Shown piece after piece: positions 9,278 through 19,234 of a stretch of DNA of 64,000 nt. The stretch is from the NCBI GenBank assembly GCA_036381015.1, contig DASVDR010000028.1:1-64000 (forward strand). The letters run 5' to 3'. A model generated the notes under the pieces. It ran no database searches, was not told where the DNA came from, and saw only the letters and a list, made by a program, of their open reading frames with translations. Both the position numbers and the translations under genes were made by a program. Position 1 is the first letter of the stretch. Each line of letters begins with the position of its first letter. This DNA comes from Gammaproteobacteria bacterium. GTDB lineage: Bacteria > Pseudomonadota > Gammaproteobacteria > Steroidobacterales > Rariloculaceae.

Positions 9278-9902
9278 AGCGGGCGAGCGCGCCTTCATGG
9301 CGGCCCGACGCGAGGCGGGCGAGATCCTCGGGCGTGTCGACATCGAAAGCCGCTTCCGGCAGGTCGACTTCCGTGACGCGCGGCGCGCGCTCGAGCAGCC
9401 GCCGGGCACCGACGTCGCCGGAGAGCGCGCGGAGCTCCGCCCACGCGCGCCGCGGGATGATTGCGGGCACGCCCAGCCTCCCGGCATAGCGCGCCGCCGC
9501 GGCTTGCGACGGCCTCCGGCGCCACGCCTCGATCAGCCGCGCGAGGCTCCCGGCATCGACGAGCGGCTGGTCCGCGAGCATGAAGAGGACCGCGCGGGCG
9601 TCACGCGGGACCGCGGTCAGGGCTCGCCGCAGCGACGTCGCGAGCCCGTCCGCCCAGCGCGCGTTGCCGACGACGACGGCCCGCGGGTGCGAGCGCGCGA
9701 GCAGCGCCCGGACCCGCAGGGCATCCGCCCCGACGACGACGACCGGGGGCAGGCCCGCGGCTTCCGCCGCGTCCGCCGCACGCCGTACGAGCGCGCGCCC
9801 GCGATGCCGCACGAGCTGCTTCGGGGCGCCGAGCCGCGAGGAGCCGCCGGCCGCGAGGATCACGCAAACCAACCCGTCGGTGCGCCGTGTCGCCCGAGCC
9901 AT
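9276..9902 (-). CDS. MocA/MobA-family molybdopterin nucleotidyltransferase-like protein
   Basis: 208-residue NTP_transf_3 protein. The N-terminal nucleotide-binding signature is LAAGGSSRLGAPKQLV, followed by VVVGADALRVRALL, MLADQPLVD and the C-terminal DVDTPEDLARL. In this family MocA makes molybdopterin cytosine dinucleotide and MobA the guanine form; the APKQL type and short length favour the MocA-like branch, often linked to xanthine-dehydrogenase-type enzymes. The location beside moaE and moaB supports a molybdenum cofactor role. I chose ATG 9902; the alternative ATG 9932 would overlap the divergent acetyltransferase start and its -10 box. The stop codon uses the T run of the adjacent repeat. 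Confidence 0.8.
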   Translation of the reverse strand: MARATRRTDGLVCVILAAGGSSRLGAPKQLVRHRGRALVRRAADAAEAAGLPPVVVVGADALRVRALLARSHPRAVVVGNARWADGLATSLRRALTAVPRDARAVLFMLADQPLVDAGSLARLIEAWRRRPSQAAAARYAGRLGVPAIIPRRAWAELRALSGDVGARRLLERAPRVTEVDLPEAAFDVDTPEDLARLASGRHEGALAR

Positions 9903-9910
9903 GTTGGCAC

Positions 9911-9916
9911 TATACT
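9911..9916 (+). promoter_or_regulatory. -10-like TATACT just upstream of the GNAT gene
   Basis: TATACT at 9911-9916 ends 8 nt before ATG 9925. This places the expected transcription start at or next to the start codon, so the message would be leaderless. No Shine-Dalgarno is visible between the hexamer and the ATG. No strong -35 was identified. Confidence 0.4.
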
Positions 9917-9924
9917 CGGGCTCG

Positions 9925-10398
9925 ATGAACATCCGCCTGGGCCTTGCGAGACACGACGACGCGGCCGCGATCGCCGAGATGTCGCGCCTGCTGATCGAGC
10001 ACGGGCTGCCGTGGTCGTGGACCGAAGCCCGCGTCGCCCGCTACATCAAGCATCCCGAATGCTGCGTGGTCGTCGCGCGTGACCGAGGGCGCATCGCCGG
10101 CTTCGCGATCATGGAGTTTCTGGATCGCGACGCGCACTTGAGCCTGCTCGCGGTGCGGCCCGGATACCAGATGCGCGGCGTGGGCCGGCGTCTCCTCGAA
10201 TGGCTCGAGTCCTCCGCCCGCACGGCCGGCATCTTTCTCGTCCGTCTGGAGCTGCGGGCCGGCAACGACGCGGCGCGCACGTTCTACTCGAAGGTCGGAT
10301 ATCGCGAGGCCGGCTGGCGCCGCGCGTATTACTGCGGGCGCGAGGACGCGCTCCTGATGACGCACGATCTGACGGTCCAGCCGACGTCGAACGCGTAA
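9925..10398 (+). CDS. GNAT-family N-acetyltransferase
   Basis: 157-residue GCN5-related acetyltransferase. The acetyl-CoA binding motif A is visible as LLAVRPGYQMRGVGRRLLEWLE (about residues 75-95), with QMRGVG as the Q/RxxGxG loop. It is followed by the motif B region RAGNDAARTFYSKVGY and a C-terminal strand typical of RimI-like members. The substrate is unknown. It lies between the divergent MocA-like gene and moaB, 10 nt upstream of the latter, so it is probably cotranscribed with moaB without evidence of a cofactor role. The ATG at 9925 is preferred because the sequence further upstream lies antisense within the MocA-like gene. Confidence 0.85.
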   Translation: MNIRLGLARHDDAAAIAEMSRLLIEHGLPWSWTEARVARYIKHPECCVVVARDRGRIAGFAIMEFLDRDAHLSLLAVRPGYQMRGVGRRLLEWLESSARTAGIFLVRLELRAGNDAARTFYSKVGYREAGWRRAYYCGREDALLMTHDLTVQPTSNA

Positions 10399-10408
10399 CC
10401 CGGGTTCG

Positions 10409-10930
10409 ATGGCGGAGAGCGACGCAACCTTCGTTCCGCTCCGTATCGCGCTCCTGACGGTGTCGGATACGCGCACGCAGGCGACCGACACGTCGGGCAA
10501 GCTGCTCGCGGAGCGCGCCGCCTCCGCCGGGCATCAGGTGGTCGCGACCCGGATCGTCCGCGACGACATCTACGCGATCCGCGCCGCCGTGTCCGCGTGG
10601 ATCGCCGATCCCGGCATCGACGTCGTCGTCACGACGGGCGGCACCGGCGTCACCGGGCGCGACGGCACGCCGGAGGCGGTCGCCGTGCTGCTCGACAAGG
10701 AGATCGAAGGCTTCGGCGAGATGTTCCGAATGGTGTCGTACGAGGAGATCGGCACGTCGAGCCTGCAGTCGCGTTGCCTCGCGGGTGTCGCGAACGGCAC
10801 GTTCGTCTTTTGTCTGCCCGGCTCCTCCCACGCGTGCGCGACCGGCTGGGACAAGATTCTCGCCGCGCAGCTCGACCGTCGCACGCGGCCGTGCAATTTC
10901 GCCGAGCTGCTGCCCCGGCTGAAGGAGTGA
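10409..10930 (+). CDS. moaB: Molybdenum cofactor biosynthesis protein B (MoaB/Mog fold)
   Basis: 173-residue protein of the MoCF_biosynth (MoaB/Mog) family, which adenylylates molybdopterin or assists metal insertion. Characteristic elements are LTVSDTR near the N-terminus, the [17 protein letters not shown] molybdopterin-binding loop and [15 protein letters not shown]. The start is ATG 10409, 10 nt after the acetyltransferase. No moeA is present in the window, so the pathway must be completed elsewhere in the genome. Confidence 0.93.
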   Translation: MAESDATFVPLRIALLTVSDTRTQATDTSGKLLAERAASAGHQVVATRIVRDDIYAIRAAVSAWIADPGIDVVVTTGGTGVTGRDGTPEAVAVLLDKEIEGFGEMFRMVSYEEIGTSSLQSRCLAGVANGTFVFCLPGSSHACATGWDKILAAQLDRRTRPCNFAELLPRLKE

Positions 10931-10948
10931 GCGCGCTTCCGCGCGCTC
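10929..10948 (+). terminator. GC hairpin after moaB
   Basis: GAGCGCGC (10929-10936) and GCGCGCTC (10941-10948) form a perfect 8-bp stem with loop TTCC, overlapping the last bases of the moaB stop codon. Only a short T stretch follows (CGGCCTTTG), so termination would be weak. It separates moaB from the riboswitch-controlled thiamine operon. Confidence 0.4.
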
Positions 10949-10958
10949 CGGCCTTTGC

Positions 10959-10964
10959 TATCAT
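10959..10964 (+). promoter_or_regulatory. Candidate -10 box for the TPP riboswitch transcript
   Basis: TATCAT at 10959-10964 lies about 12 nt before the start of the riboswitch fold, the right distance for a transcript beginning just before the aptamer. No convincing -35 is visible. Confidence 0.4.
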
Positions 10965-10975
10965 TGTGGGCGTTT

Positions 10976-11080
10976 CGTCATCCGAGGGGTGGTCGCGGAA
11001 GCGGCCTGAGAAGCCGGCTCGATTCGCCGGCTAACCCTTTGAACCTGATCCGGTTAGTGCCGGCGTAGGGACTGGAAGAA
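10976..11080 (+). ncRNA. TPP riboswitch (THI element)
   Basis: The conserved TPP aptamer elements occur in order: a GGGGTG start near 10986, CTGAG at 11006-11010, the core AACCCTTTGAACCTGATC at 11033-11050, then GGTTAGTGCCGGCGTAGGGA ending at 11071. These match the THI-box consensus at nearly every invariant position; GTGCC replaces the common ATACC. Stem P3 is formed by AGCCGGC and GCCGGCT at about 11012-11032. It lies directly upstream of the TonB-dependent receptor gene and identifies the following four genes as thiamine-regulated. Boundaries are approximate. Confidence 0.97.
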
Positions 11081-11110
11081 TTCTCCTCATCCCCGATCGC
11101 GCTACACGCC

Positions 11111-11133
11111 GGATCTCGCCGTCAAGGAGATCC
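11111..11133 (+). promoter_or_regulatory. Shine-Dalgarno-sequestering hairpin of the riboswitch
   Basis: GGATCTC (11111-11117) is perfectly complementary to GAGATCC (11127-11133), with a 9-nt loop. The 3' arm contains part of the AAGGAGA ribosome binding site of the receptor gene, whose ATG is 11137. This fits a translational expression platform in which ligand binding favours the sequestered form; the switching mechanism is inference. Confidence 0.55.
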
Positions 11134-11136
11134 GCC

Positions 11137-13290
<2,154 letters not shown>

Positions 13291-13304
13291 CCGGGAGGCG
13301 TAAC

Positions 13305-13583
13305 GTGAGAATCAGCGTGGAGCTCAGCCTTTATCCGATGGGCGGCGATACGATCGATCAGATCGTGGAGTTCATCGAGGACGTGATCGACGACGAGCGC
13401 TTCGAGTCCGCCGTCAATCAGATGAGCACGCAGCTCTCGGGCGAGCTCGAGGACGTGATGCGCGTGGTCACGGCCGCGATGCGGAAATCGTTCACTACCG
13501 GCGCGAAGAAGGTGCTGGTCGCGAAGTTCCTGAACATCGACTTGCCGGTCGGCGAGCCTCCGCCGCTCCCCGGCTTGCGCTGA
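13305..13583 (+). CDS. YkoF/MTH1187-like thiamine-binding protein
   Basis: 92-residue protein opening MRISVELSLYPMGGD, then a helix with DQIVEFIEDVID and a C-terminal VLVAKFLNIDLP. Length and pattern fit the thiamine-binding ferredoxin-like domain of the YkoF/MTH1187 family. No signal peptide is visible, so it should be cytoplasmic. It is the second gene of the riboswitch operon, 14 nt after the receptor and 8 nt before the permease. The start is GTG 13305 with a GGGAGG ribosome binding site; the frame's upstream part lies within the receptor gene and is discarded. Ligand binding is inferred from family and context. Confidence 0.75.
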   Translation: MRISVELSLYPMGGDTIDQIVEFIEDVIDDERFESAVNQMSTQLSGELEDVMRVVTAAMRKSFTTGAKKVLVAKFLNIDLPVGEPPPLPGLR

Positions 13584-13591
13584 CCGCCGCC

Positions 13592-14185
13592 GTGTCCGCG
13601 CTCGAGGCGGCCGCGGTCGTGCTTGCGGTGCTGTACCTGGTGCTCGTGATCCGCGAGAGCGCGTGGTGCTGGCCGGCCGCATTCGTCGGAACCCTGCTGT
13701 CCCTCGTCGTGTTCCTCGACGCGAAGCTCTACATGGAATCGGCGTTGCAGGTCTTCTACGCCGCGATGGCCGTGTACGGCGCGTACCAGTGGCTGTACGG
13801 CGGAGATCAAGGCAAAGGCGTCGCGATCTGCGTATGGCCCTGGCGGCGCCACGCGGCCGTCATCGCGGCGATCCTCGTCCTGACGGCCGCCTCCGGCGCC
13901 GTGCTTCGGGCCCGCACCGACGCCGCGATGCCGTTCCTCGATTCGTTCACGACGATCGGGGCGCTGTTCACGACGTACATGGTCGCGAAGAAGGTGCTCG
14001 AGAACTGGATCTACTGGTTCGTCATCGACAGCGTGTCGATCTACCTGTACGTCTCGCGGGAGCTGTTCCTGTTTGCCGCGCTCTTCGTCGGCTACCTCGT
14101 GCTGATCGTCATCGGCTTTCGGGCCTGGATCCGGCAGCGTGAGGGCGAGCGCGCGGCGGTCGAGATTCCGAGTGGCGGTTATTGA
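13592..14185 (+). CDS. pnuT: PnuC-family transporter, probable thiamine permease PnuT
   Basis: 197-residue inner-membrane protein with about seven hydrophobic segments and the PnuC-family signatures WCWPAAFVGTLLSLVVFLDAKLYMES, YQWLYGG and NWIYWFVIDSVSIYLYV shown in part along the chain. PnuC proteins import nicotinamide riboside and the PnuT branch imports thiamine by facilitated diffusion coupled to intracellular phosphorylation. The TPP riboswitch upstream and a kinase-like gene immediately downstream make thiamine the likely substrate. GTG 13592 is the start; the stop overlaps the kinase start (TTGA). Confidence 0.88.
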   Translation: MSALEAAAVVLAVLYLVLVIRESAWCWPAAFVGTLLSLVVFLDAKLYMESALQVFYAAMAVYGAYQWLYGGDQGKGVAICVWPWRRHAAVIAAILVLTAASGAVLRARTDAAMPFLDSFTTIGALFTTYMVAKKVLENWIYWFVIDSVSIYLYVSRELFLFAALFVGYLVLIVIGFRAWIRQREGERAAVEIPSGGY

Positions 14186-15072
14186 ATATTGAAGACGAAG
14201 TGCGCGCCGGGGTGCTGCGTGCGCTGCGCGATGTCTTGGCCGACTCGGGTTTCGACGCGATCCGCGCTCGGCACGAGCTTCGGCTGGAGCCGCTCGACGG
14301 CGGGATCGGACGGCGGACGTACCTCGCGTCCGCGGGCGAACGGGCTTGGGTCGTTCGGGCGGGCGTCGACGGCACCGGCGGCGCGCTCGACCTCGCGGTC
14401 GAGAGCGCGATCATGTCCGAAGCCGCGGCGATCGGCGTCGCGCCGCCGGTCGTCGCGGCCGACGCGCGCGCGGGCCTCCTCGTCACCGAATACCGCGCGG
14501 GCGCGCGTCCGCTCGCGAGCGACGACCTGGGGCGGCCGGAGCGCGTGGAGGCGCTGGCGGCGCTGTTGCGGCGGCTGCACGCCATTCGTCCCGCGCTGCG
14601 TCCGTTCGATCCCGAAGGCTTCGCCGCGCAATACCTCGCGCCGCTCGAAGGGGCGGGCGATCTGAGCGGACGGCAGCGCCGGCTCGCGGCCGATCTGCGC
14701 GCGCTCGCGCGCGACTACCGTGCCCGCTATCCGTCGGTCGCGTTGTGCCACAACGATCTGATCGCGTCGAACGTCCTCGACGAGGACGGCAGGCTCTGGC
14801 TGATCGACTTCGAGTACGCGGTCACGGCGTCGCCGGTGCTCGACATCGCCGGGCTCGCCGCGATGAACGGCCGCTCGCGGGCGGAGGCGTGGGAGCTCGC
14901 CGAAGCGTACTACGCAGGCCGCGCCGTGCCGTTCACGCCGGCGGAGCTCGACAAGGTCGTGCGGCTGGTCGCGCTGACCGGCTACTTCTGGGCGCTCGCG
15001 GCGGCGCGGACGGTCGCCGATCCGGCGCCGTTCGAGCGGCTCGGCGAGCGCCTCGCCGGCAAATTCGACTGA
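14182..15072 (+). CDS. Thiamine kinase-like phosphotransferase (APH/ChoK fold)
   Basis: 296-residue small-molecule kinase of the aminoglycoside phosphotransferase/choline kinase fold. The catalytic loop CHNDLIASNVL (HxDxxxxN) and the metal-binding WLIDFEYA (DFE in place of DFG) lie at about residues 190-215. It probably phosphorylates thiamine entering through the PnuT-like permease, trapping it in the cell, in line with ThiK; the exact substrate is inferred from position in the riboswitch operon. The start is TTG 14182, overlapping the permease stop by four bases, so the two are translationally coupled. Confidence 0.85.
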   Translation: MNIEDEVRAGVLRALRDVLADSGFDAIRARHELRLEPLDGGIGRRTYLASAGERAWVVRAGVDGTGGALDLAVESAIMSEAAAIGVAPPVVAADARAGLLVTEYRAGARPLASDDLGRPERVEALAALLRRLHAIRPALRPFDPEGFAAQYLAPLEGAGDLSGRQRRLAADLRALARDYRARYPSVALCHNDLIASNVLDEDGRLWLIDFEYAVTASPVLDIAGLAAMNGRSRAEAWELAEAYYAGRAVPFTPAELDKVVRLVALTGYFWALAAARTVADPAPFERLGERLAGKFD

Positions 15073-15250
15073 TCGAGCGCGGCGCGGCCCTCGTTCGCGG
15101 CGACCCCGCGGTGCGCCGGGCGAGACGGATCGCGCCGCCGATTCCCGGCCGACGTTCGGCCAGCGCGGACCGGACGACCGGGGCTTGCGATACCATGTGG
15201 CGCGTGCGCGGCGGTGGTCCGCCGCCGGCAACTCGGAGCGGATTCTCGGC

Positions 15251-16129
15251 ATGACGGAACGTATCGCATTCATCGGGCTCGGCGTGATGGGCTTCCCCAT
15301 GGCCGGATGGCTTCAACGCGCGGGCCACGACGTGGCCGTGTTCAACCGCACGGCCGAAAAGGCGCGACGCTGGGGCGCGCAGTATGGGGGGCGAGTCGCC
15401 GGCTCGATCGCGGATGCCGTCGACGGCGCCGACTTCGTCTTCACTTGCGTGGGCGACGACCCGGACGTGCGCGAGGTCGTGCTCGGGCCGGAGGGAGCGC
15501 TCGCCGGCATGAAGAAGCATGCGGTCTTCGTCGACCACACGACCGCCTCCGCGGACATCGCGCGGGAGATCGCCGCGGCCGGAGAAGCGCGCGGGGTCTT
15601 TTGCCTCGACGCGCCGGTCTCCGGGGGGCAGTCCGGCGCGGAGCAGGGCAAGCTCACCGTGATGGTCGGCGGCGAGAAGGCGCCGTTCGATCGGGCCGAG
15701 CCCCTGATCCGGAGCTATGCGCACAGCGTACGGCTGATCGGCCCGCCCGGGTCCGGGCAGCTCACGAAGATGGTCAACCAGATCGCGATCGCCGGCGTCG
15801 TGCAGGGGCTCGCGGAGGCGCTGAACTTCGCGCAGCGCGCGGGGCTCGACACGGCCGCGGTCGTCGACGTGATCTCGAAGGGCGCCGCGCAGTCTTGGCA
15901 GATGGAGAACCGCTGGCGGACGATGGTCGACCGCGAGTTCGAGTTCGGCTTCGCCGTCGAGTGGATGCGCAAGGACCTGCGCATCTGCCTGGACGAAGCG
16001 CGGCGCAACGGCGCGGAGCTGCCCGTCGCCGCGCTCGTCGACCAGTTCTACGCCGACGTCGTCGGCATGGGCGGTCGACGGTGGGACACCTCGAGCCTGA
16101 TCGCCCGCCTGAACCGGAGCGGGCCGTGA
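15251..16129 (+). CDS. NAD(P)-dependent beta-hydroxyacid dehydrogenase (GarR/HIBADH-like)
   Basis: 292-residue enzyme. The N-terminal Rossmann motif is IAFIGLGVMGFPMAGWL. The substrate-binding signature FLDAPVSGG appears as CLDAPVSGGQSGAEQGKLTVMVGG (in part), and the catalytic lysine region is GSGQLTKMVNQI. Family members oxidise 3-hydroxyisobutyrate or reduce tartronate or glyoxylate semialdehydes; the substrate cannot be decided here. ATG 15251 sits directly before the conserved fold, and the frame extends upstream only as non-conserved sequence. The downstream thioesterase is separated by a tandem-repeat region. Confidence 0.9.
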   Translation: MTERIAFIGLGVMGFPMAGWLQRAGHDVAVFNRTAEKARRWGAQYGGRVAGSIADAVDGADFVFTCVGDDPDVREVVLGPEGALAGMKKHAVFVDHTTASADIAREIAAAGEARGVFCLDAPVSGGQSGAEQGKLTVMVGGEKAPFDRAEPLIRSYAHSVRLIGPPGSGQLTKMVNQIAIAGVVQGLAEALNFAQRAGLDTAAVVDVISKGAAQSWQMENRWRTMVDREFEFGFAVEWMRKDLRICLDEARRNGAELPVAALVDQFYADVVGMGGRRWDTSSLIARLNRSGP

Positions 16130-16191
16130 GCGCCGTGTCCGTGCGCTCGGTGCCGGACCAGCATTCCGTGCATCGGGTGCGCGGCGCCGAA

Positions 16192-16291
16192 CGTGCTGAA
16201 TGCATGACCGGCACCGAAGGCATGCAGTGCATGTCCGGCAGTGAAGGCATGCAGTGCACGTCCGGCACCAACGCACGCAGTGCATGACGGG
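16192..16291. repeat. 27-bp tandem repeat, about 3.7 copies
   Basis: Units of 27 bp at 16192-16218, 16219-16245, 16246-16272 and a partial one at 16273-16291. The common part is GGCATGCAGTGCATGTCCGG with a variable tail. The two central units are the best preserved. It fills the gap between the dehydrogenase and the tesB start, and each unit contains the smaller palindrome GCATGC. No function is evident. Confidence 0.8.
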
Positions 16292-16297
16292 CGCGTG

Positions 16298-17161
16298 ATG
16301 CAGGCGGTGCTCGCGGATCTGCTGCGGCTGCTCGAGCTCGAGCGGATCGAGGACAACCTGTTTCGCGGCGAGAGCCGCGACATCGGCAGCGACCGCGTGT
16401 TCGGCGGGCAGGTGCTCGGGCAGGCACTGGAGGCCGCGAGCCGCACGGTCGAGGGCCGGGACGTGCATTCGCTGCACGCCTATTTCCTCCGCCCCGGAGA
16501 CGTGCACGCGCCGATCGTCTACGACGTGGACCGCGCTCGCGACGGCCGCAGCTTCAGCAACCGCCGCGTCGTCGCGATCCAGCACGGCCGGCCGATCTTC
16601 AACATGACCGCGTCGTTCCAAGTGCCGGAGGCCGGCATCGAGCATCAGGCGGACATGCCGAACGTGCCGGGGCCCGAAGGCCTCGCGGACTTGAGCCAGG
16701 TCCCGGCCGAGCTGCTCGAGCGGATTCCTGAGAAGATGCGCCGCTTCGTGATGAGGGCGCGGCCTTTCGAGCTTCGCCCCGTGGAGCCGATCCACGTCTT
16801 CTCGCCGGAGCCGGCTCCGCCGTTGCGGCATATCTGGGTCCGCACGATCGAGCGGCTGCCGGACGACCCGAGCCTGCACCGGACGCTCCTCGCTTACATT
16901 TCCGACTACCAGCTCGTCGCGACGGCAACCCTGCCGCACGGCATCCGCTTCGAGCACGGCAACGTGCAGATGGCGAGCCTCGACCACGCGATGTGGTTCC
17001 ACCGCCCGTTCCGCGCCGACGAGTGGCTGCTCCATTCGATGCGCAGCCCGAACGCGTCGGGCGCGCGCGGACTCGCGTTCGGCCGGTTCTTCACGGCGGA
17101 CGGCCGCCTCGTGGCCTCGACGGCTCAGGAGGGCCTGATCCGGATCTGGCCGAACGCCTGA
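16298..17161 (+). CDS. tesB: Acyl-CoA thioesterase II
   Basis: 287-residue double hot-dog thioesterase that hydrolyses medium- and long-chain acyl-CoA; E. coli TesB is 286 residues. Visible signatures are DRVFGGQVLGQALEAA in the first hot-dog and SLDHAMWFHRPFRADEWLL in the second, the latter carrying the catalytic aspartate. The Gln/Thr partners are expected in the same halves. ATG 16298 begins with the typical LADLLRLLELERIEDNLFRG; the frame opens earlier into the tandem repeats and was trimmed. It probably acts on CoA esters from fatty-acid oxidation. Confidence 0.95.
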   Translation: MQAVLADLLRLLELERIEDNLFRGESRDIGSDRVFGGQVLGQALEAASRTVEGRDVHSLHAYFLRPGDVHAPIVYDVDRARDGRSFSNRRVVAIQHGRPIFNMTASFQVPEAGIEHQADMPNVPGPEGLADLSQVPAELLERIPEKMRRFVMRARPFELRPVEPIHVFSPEPAPPLRHIWVRTIERLPDDPSLHRTLLAYISDYQLVATATLPHGIRFEHGNVQMASLDHAMWFHRPFRADEWLLHSMRSPNASGARGLAFGRFFTADGRLVASTAQEGLIRIWPNA

Positions 17162-17268
17162 TCTCGCCTGCGGGTTATGGCGCGGGCCGAATCGCGCTAC
17201 TCTTGGGCGACAAGAACGAACCGCGCCGGCCCGGTCGGACGCGGCGCGATTTCTGCGGGAGGTCCATC

Positions 17269-19191
17269 ATGCGTCGACTGCGACGATCGTCGATCTGCGC
17301 CGCGCTGGCGGCGGCTCTGTCATCCGCGGCTCTCGCTCAGGGCGAGAAGACCGACGCCGGGCTCGTCGAGTGGCCGGTTTACGGCGGCAGCCTCGCCGCT
17401 CAGCATTACTCGCCGCTCGACCAGATCGACGCATCGAACGTCGGCGATCTGCGCGTCGAGTGGCGCTGGTACGCCGCGAATTTCGGACCGCGGCCGGAGG
17501 CGCGCAGCGAGACCACACCGCTGATGATCGGCGGCGTCCTTTACGCGACTGCCGGCGTCACGCGCAACGTCGTCGCGATCGACGCGGCCACGGGCCAGAC
17601 GCTTTGGGTCTGGCGGCCGGACGAGGGCGAGCGCTTCGAGAAGGCGCCGCGGAAATCGTCAGGTAGAGGCGTCGCGTACTGGACCGACGGCGAAGGCGAC
17701 GAGCGCATCTTCACCGTCACGCCGGGCTTTCACCTGGTCGCGCTCGATGCCCAGACCGGACTGCCGAAGCGCGAGTTCGGCGAGGCCGGGATCGTCGACA
17801 TGAAGATCGGGCTGCGCGGTCCCGAGGACAACCTCGACATCGGCTCGTCGTCGCCGCCCCTCGTGATCGGCGACCTCGTCATCGTCGGGCCCGCGCACGG
17901 CGTCGGCGCGCGGCCGCGATCGAAGACCCAGGTCAAGGGCGACGTCCGCGCGTTCGACGCGCGCACCGGAAAGTTGGTCTGGACGTTTCACACGGTTCCC
18001 GAGCCCGGCGAGCTCGGATACGACACCTGGCTCGAAGGCTCCGCCGCGTATACCGGCAACGCGGGCGTCTGGGCGCCGATGGCGGCGGACCCCGAGCTCG
18101 GCATCGTGTATTTGCCCGTCGAAGCGCCGACGAGCGACATGTACGGCGGCGAGCGGCCCGGCGCGAACCTCTTCGGCAACAGCCTCGTCGCGCTCGACGC
18201 CGCCACCGGCCGACGCATCTGGCACCAGCAGCTGATCCACCACGACATCTGGGATTGGGACAACCCGACGTCGCCGATCCTGCTGGACGTCTCCGTCGGC
18301 GGCCGGGACGTCAAGGCCGTCGTGCAGCTGACGAAGCACGCATTCGCTTTCGCGTTCGACCGCGTGACCGGGGAGCCGTTGTGGCCGATCGAGGAGCGCC
18401 CGGTCCCGAAGTCCGACGTGCCGGGCGAGTGGACGTCGCCGACTCAGCCGTTCCCGACGAAGCCCGCCCCGTACGACCGGCAGGGCGTCAGCATCGACGA
18501 CCTGATCGATTTCACGCCGGAGATCCGCGCCGCGGCGATCGAGTCGATCGAGGGGCTGCGCCTCGGCCCGATCTTCACGCCGCCGTCGCTCGCCGAGGCG
18601 CCGGACGGGACGCACGGCACGCTGATGCTGCCGAGCTTCGGCGGCGGCTCGAACTGGGAAGGCGGGGCCGCGGACCCGGAGACCGGGATCCTCTACGTCG
18701 GCTCGACGACGAACCCGGCCGTGCTTTCGGTGCGCGCCGAGCCCGACCTCACGGACATCAGCTACGTGTTCTCCGGAGGACAGGTGCCGAGCCCGCTCGA
18801 TCTGCCGCTCGTCAAGCCGCCCTGGGGCCGTATCACCGCGATCGACATGAACACCGGCGAGCACCTCTGGATGGTGCCGAACGGGGATACGCCGGACGAC
18901 GTGAAGAACAACCCGGCGCTCGAGGGGCTCGACATCCCGCCGACCGGCAAGCCGGCGCGGCCCGTCCTGCTCGTCACGAAGACGCTTCTCTTCGCCGGCG
19001 AAGGCTGGGGCGGCGATCCGGTCCTGCGCGCGTACGACAAGGCGACCGGGAAGATCGTCGCCGAGATCGAGCTGCCGGGGCAGGTCGGGAGCAAGCCGAT
19101 GACTTACATGGTCGGCGGGCGGCAGTTCATCGTGCTGTCGGTCGGAAGACCGGGCCCGGCGGAGCTGATCGCGCTCGCGCTGCCGGAGTGA
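17269..19191 (+). CDS. Soluble periplasmic PQQ-dependent dehydrogenase
   Basis: 640-residue eight-bladed PQQ propeller protein. A signal peptide (residues 1-23, ending ALSSAALAQ) exports it. Repeated propeller motifs of the type ALDAATGRRIWHQQ and AFDARTGKLVWTFH recur, and the region HHDIWDWDNPTSPILLDV resembles the active-site segment of quinoprotein glucose/quinate dehydrogenases. The mature part appears to have no cysteine, so it lacks the vicinal disulfide ring of methanol dehydrogenases, and there is no haem c motif; electrons must go to a separate acceptor. The substrate is unknown; an alcohol or polyol is most likely. The start ATG 17269 follows GGGAGG. Confidence 0.88.
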   Translation: MRRLRRSSICAALAAALSSAALAQGEKTDAGLVEWPVYGGSLAAQHYSPLDQIDASNVGDLRVEWRWYAANFGPRPEARSETTPLMIGGVLYATAGVTRNVVAIDAATGQTLWVWRPDEGERFEKAPRKSSGRGVAYWTDGEGDERIFTVTPGFHLVALDAQTGLPKREFGEAGIVDMKIGLRGPEDNLDIGSSSPPLVIGDLVIVGPAHGVGARPRSKTQVKGDVRAFDARTGKLVWTFHTVPEPGELGYDTWLEGSAAYTGNAGVWAPMAADPELGIVYLPVEAPTSDMYGGERPGANLFGNSLVALDAATGRRIWHQQLIHHDIWDWDNPTSPILLDVSVGGRDVKAVVQLTKHAFAFAFDRVTGEPLWPIEERPVPKSDVPGEWTSPTQPFPTKPAPYDRQGVSIDDLIDFTPEIRAAAIESIEGLRLGPIFTPPSLAEAPDGTHGTLMLPSFGGGSNWEGGAADPETGILYVGSTTNPAVLSVRAEPDLTDISYVFSGGQVPSPLDLPLVKPPWGRITAIDMNTGEHLWMVPNGDTPDDVKNNPALEGLDIPPTGKPARPVLLVTKTLLFAGEGWGGDPVLRAYDKATGKIVAEIELPGQVGSKPMTYMVGGRQFIVLSVGRPGPAELIALALPE

Positions 19192-19234
19192 CGCGGCGGA
19201 CGACTCGCGCTCGCGCAGCGCGGCCGCGCGAGCG

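Noticed and set aside
16192-16291. CRISPR array
   Set aside because: The 27-bp units are contiguous with no spacers, so this is a plain tandem repeat.
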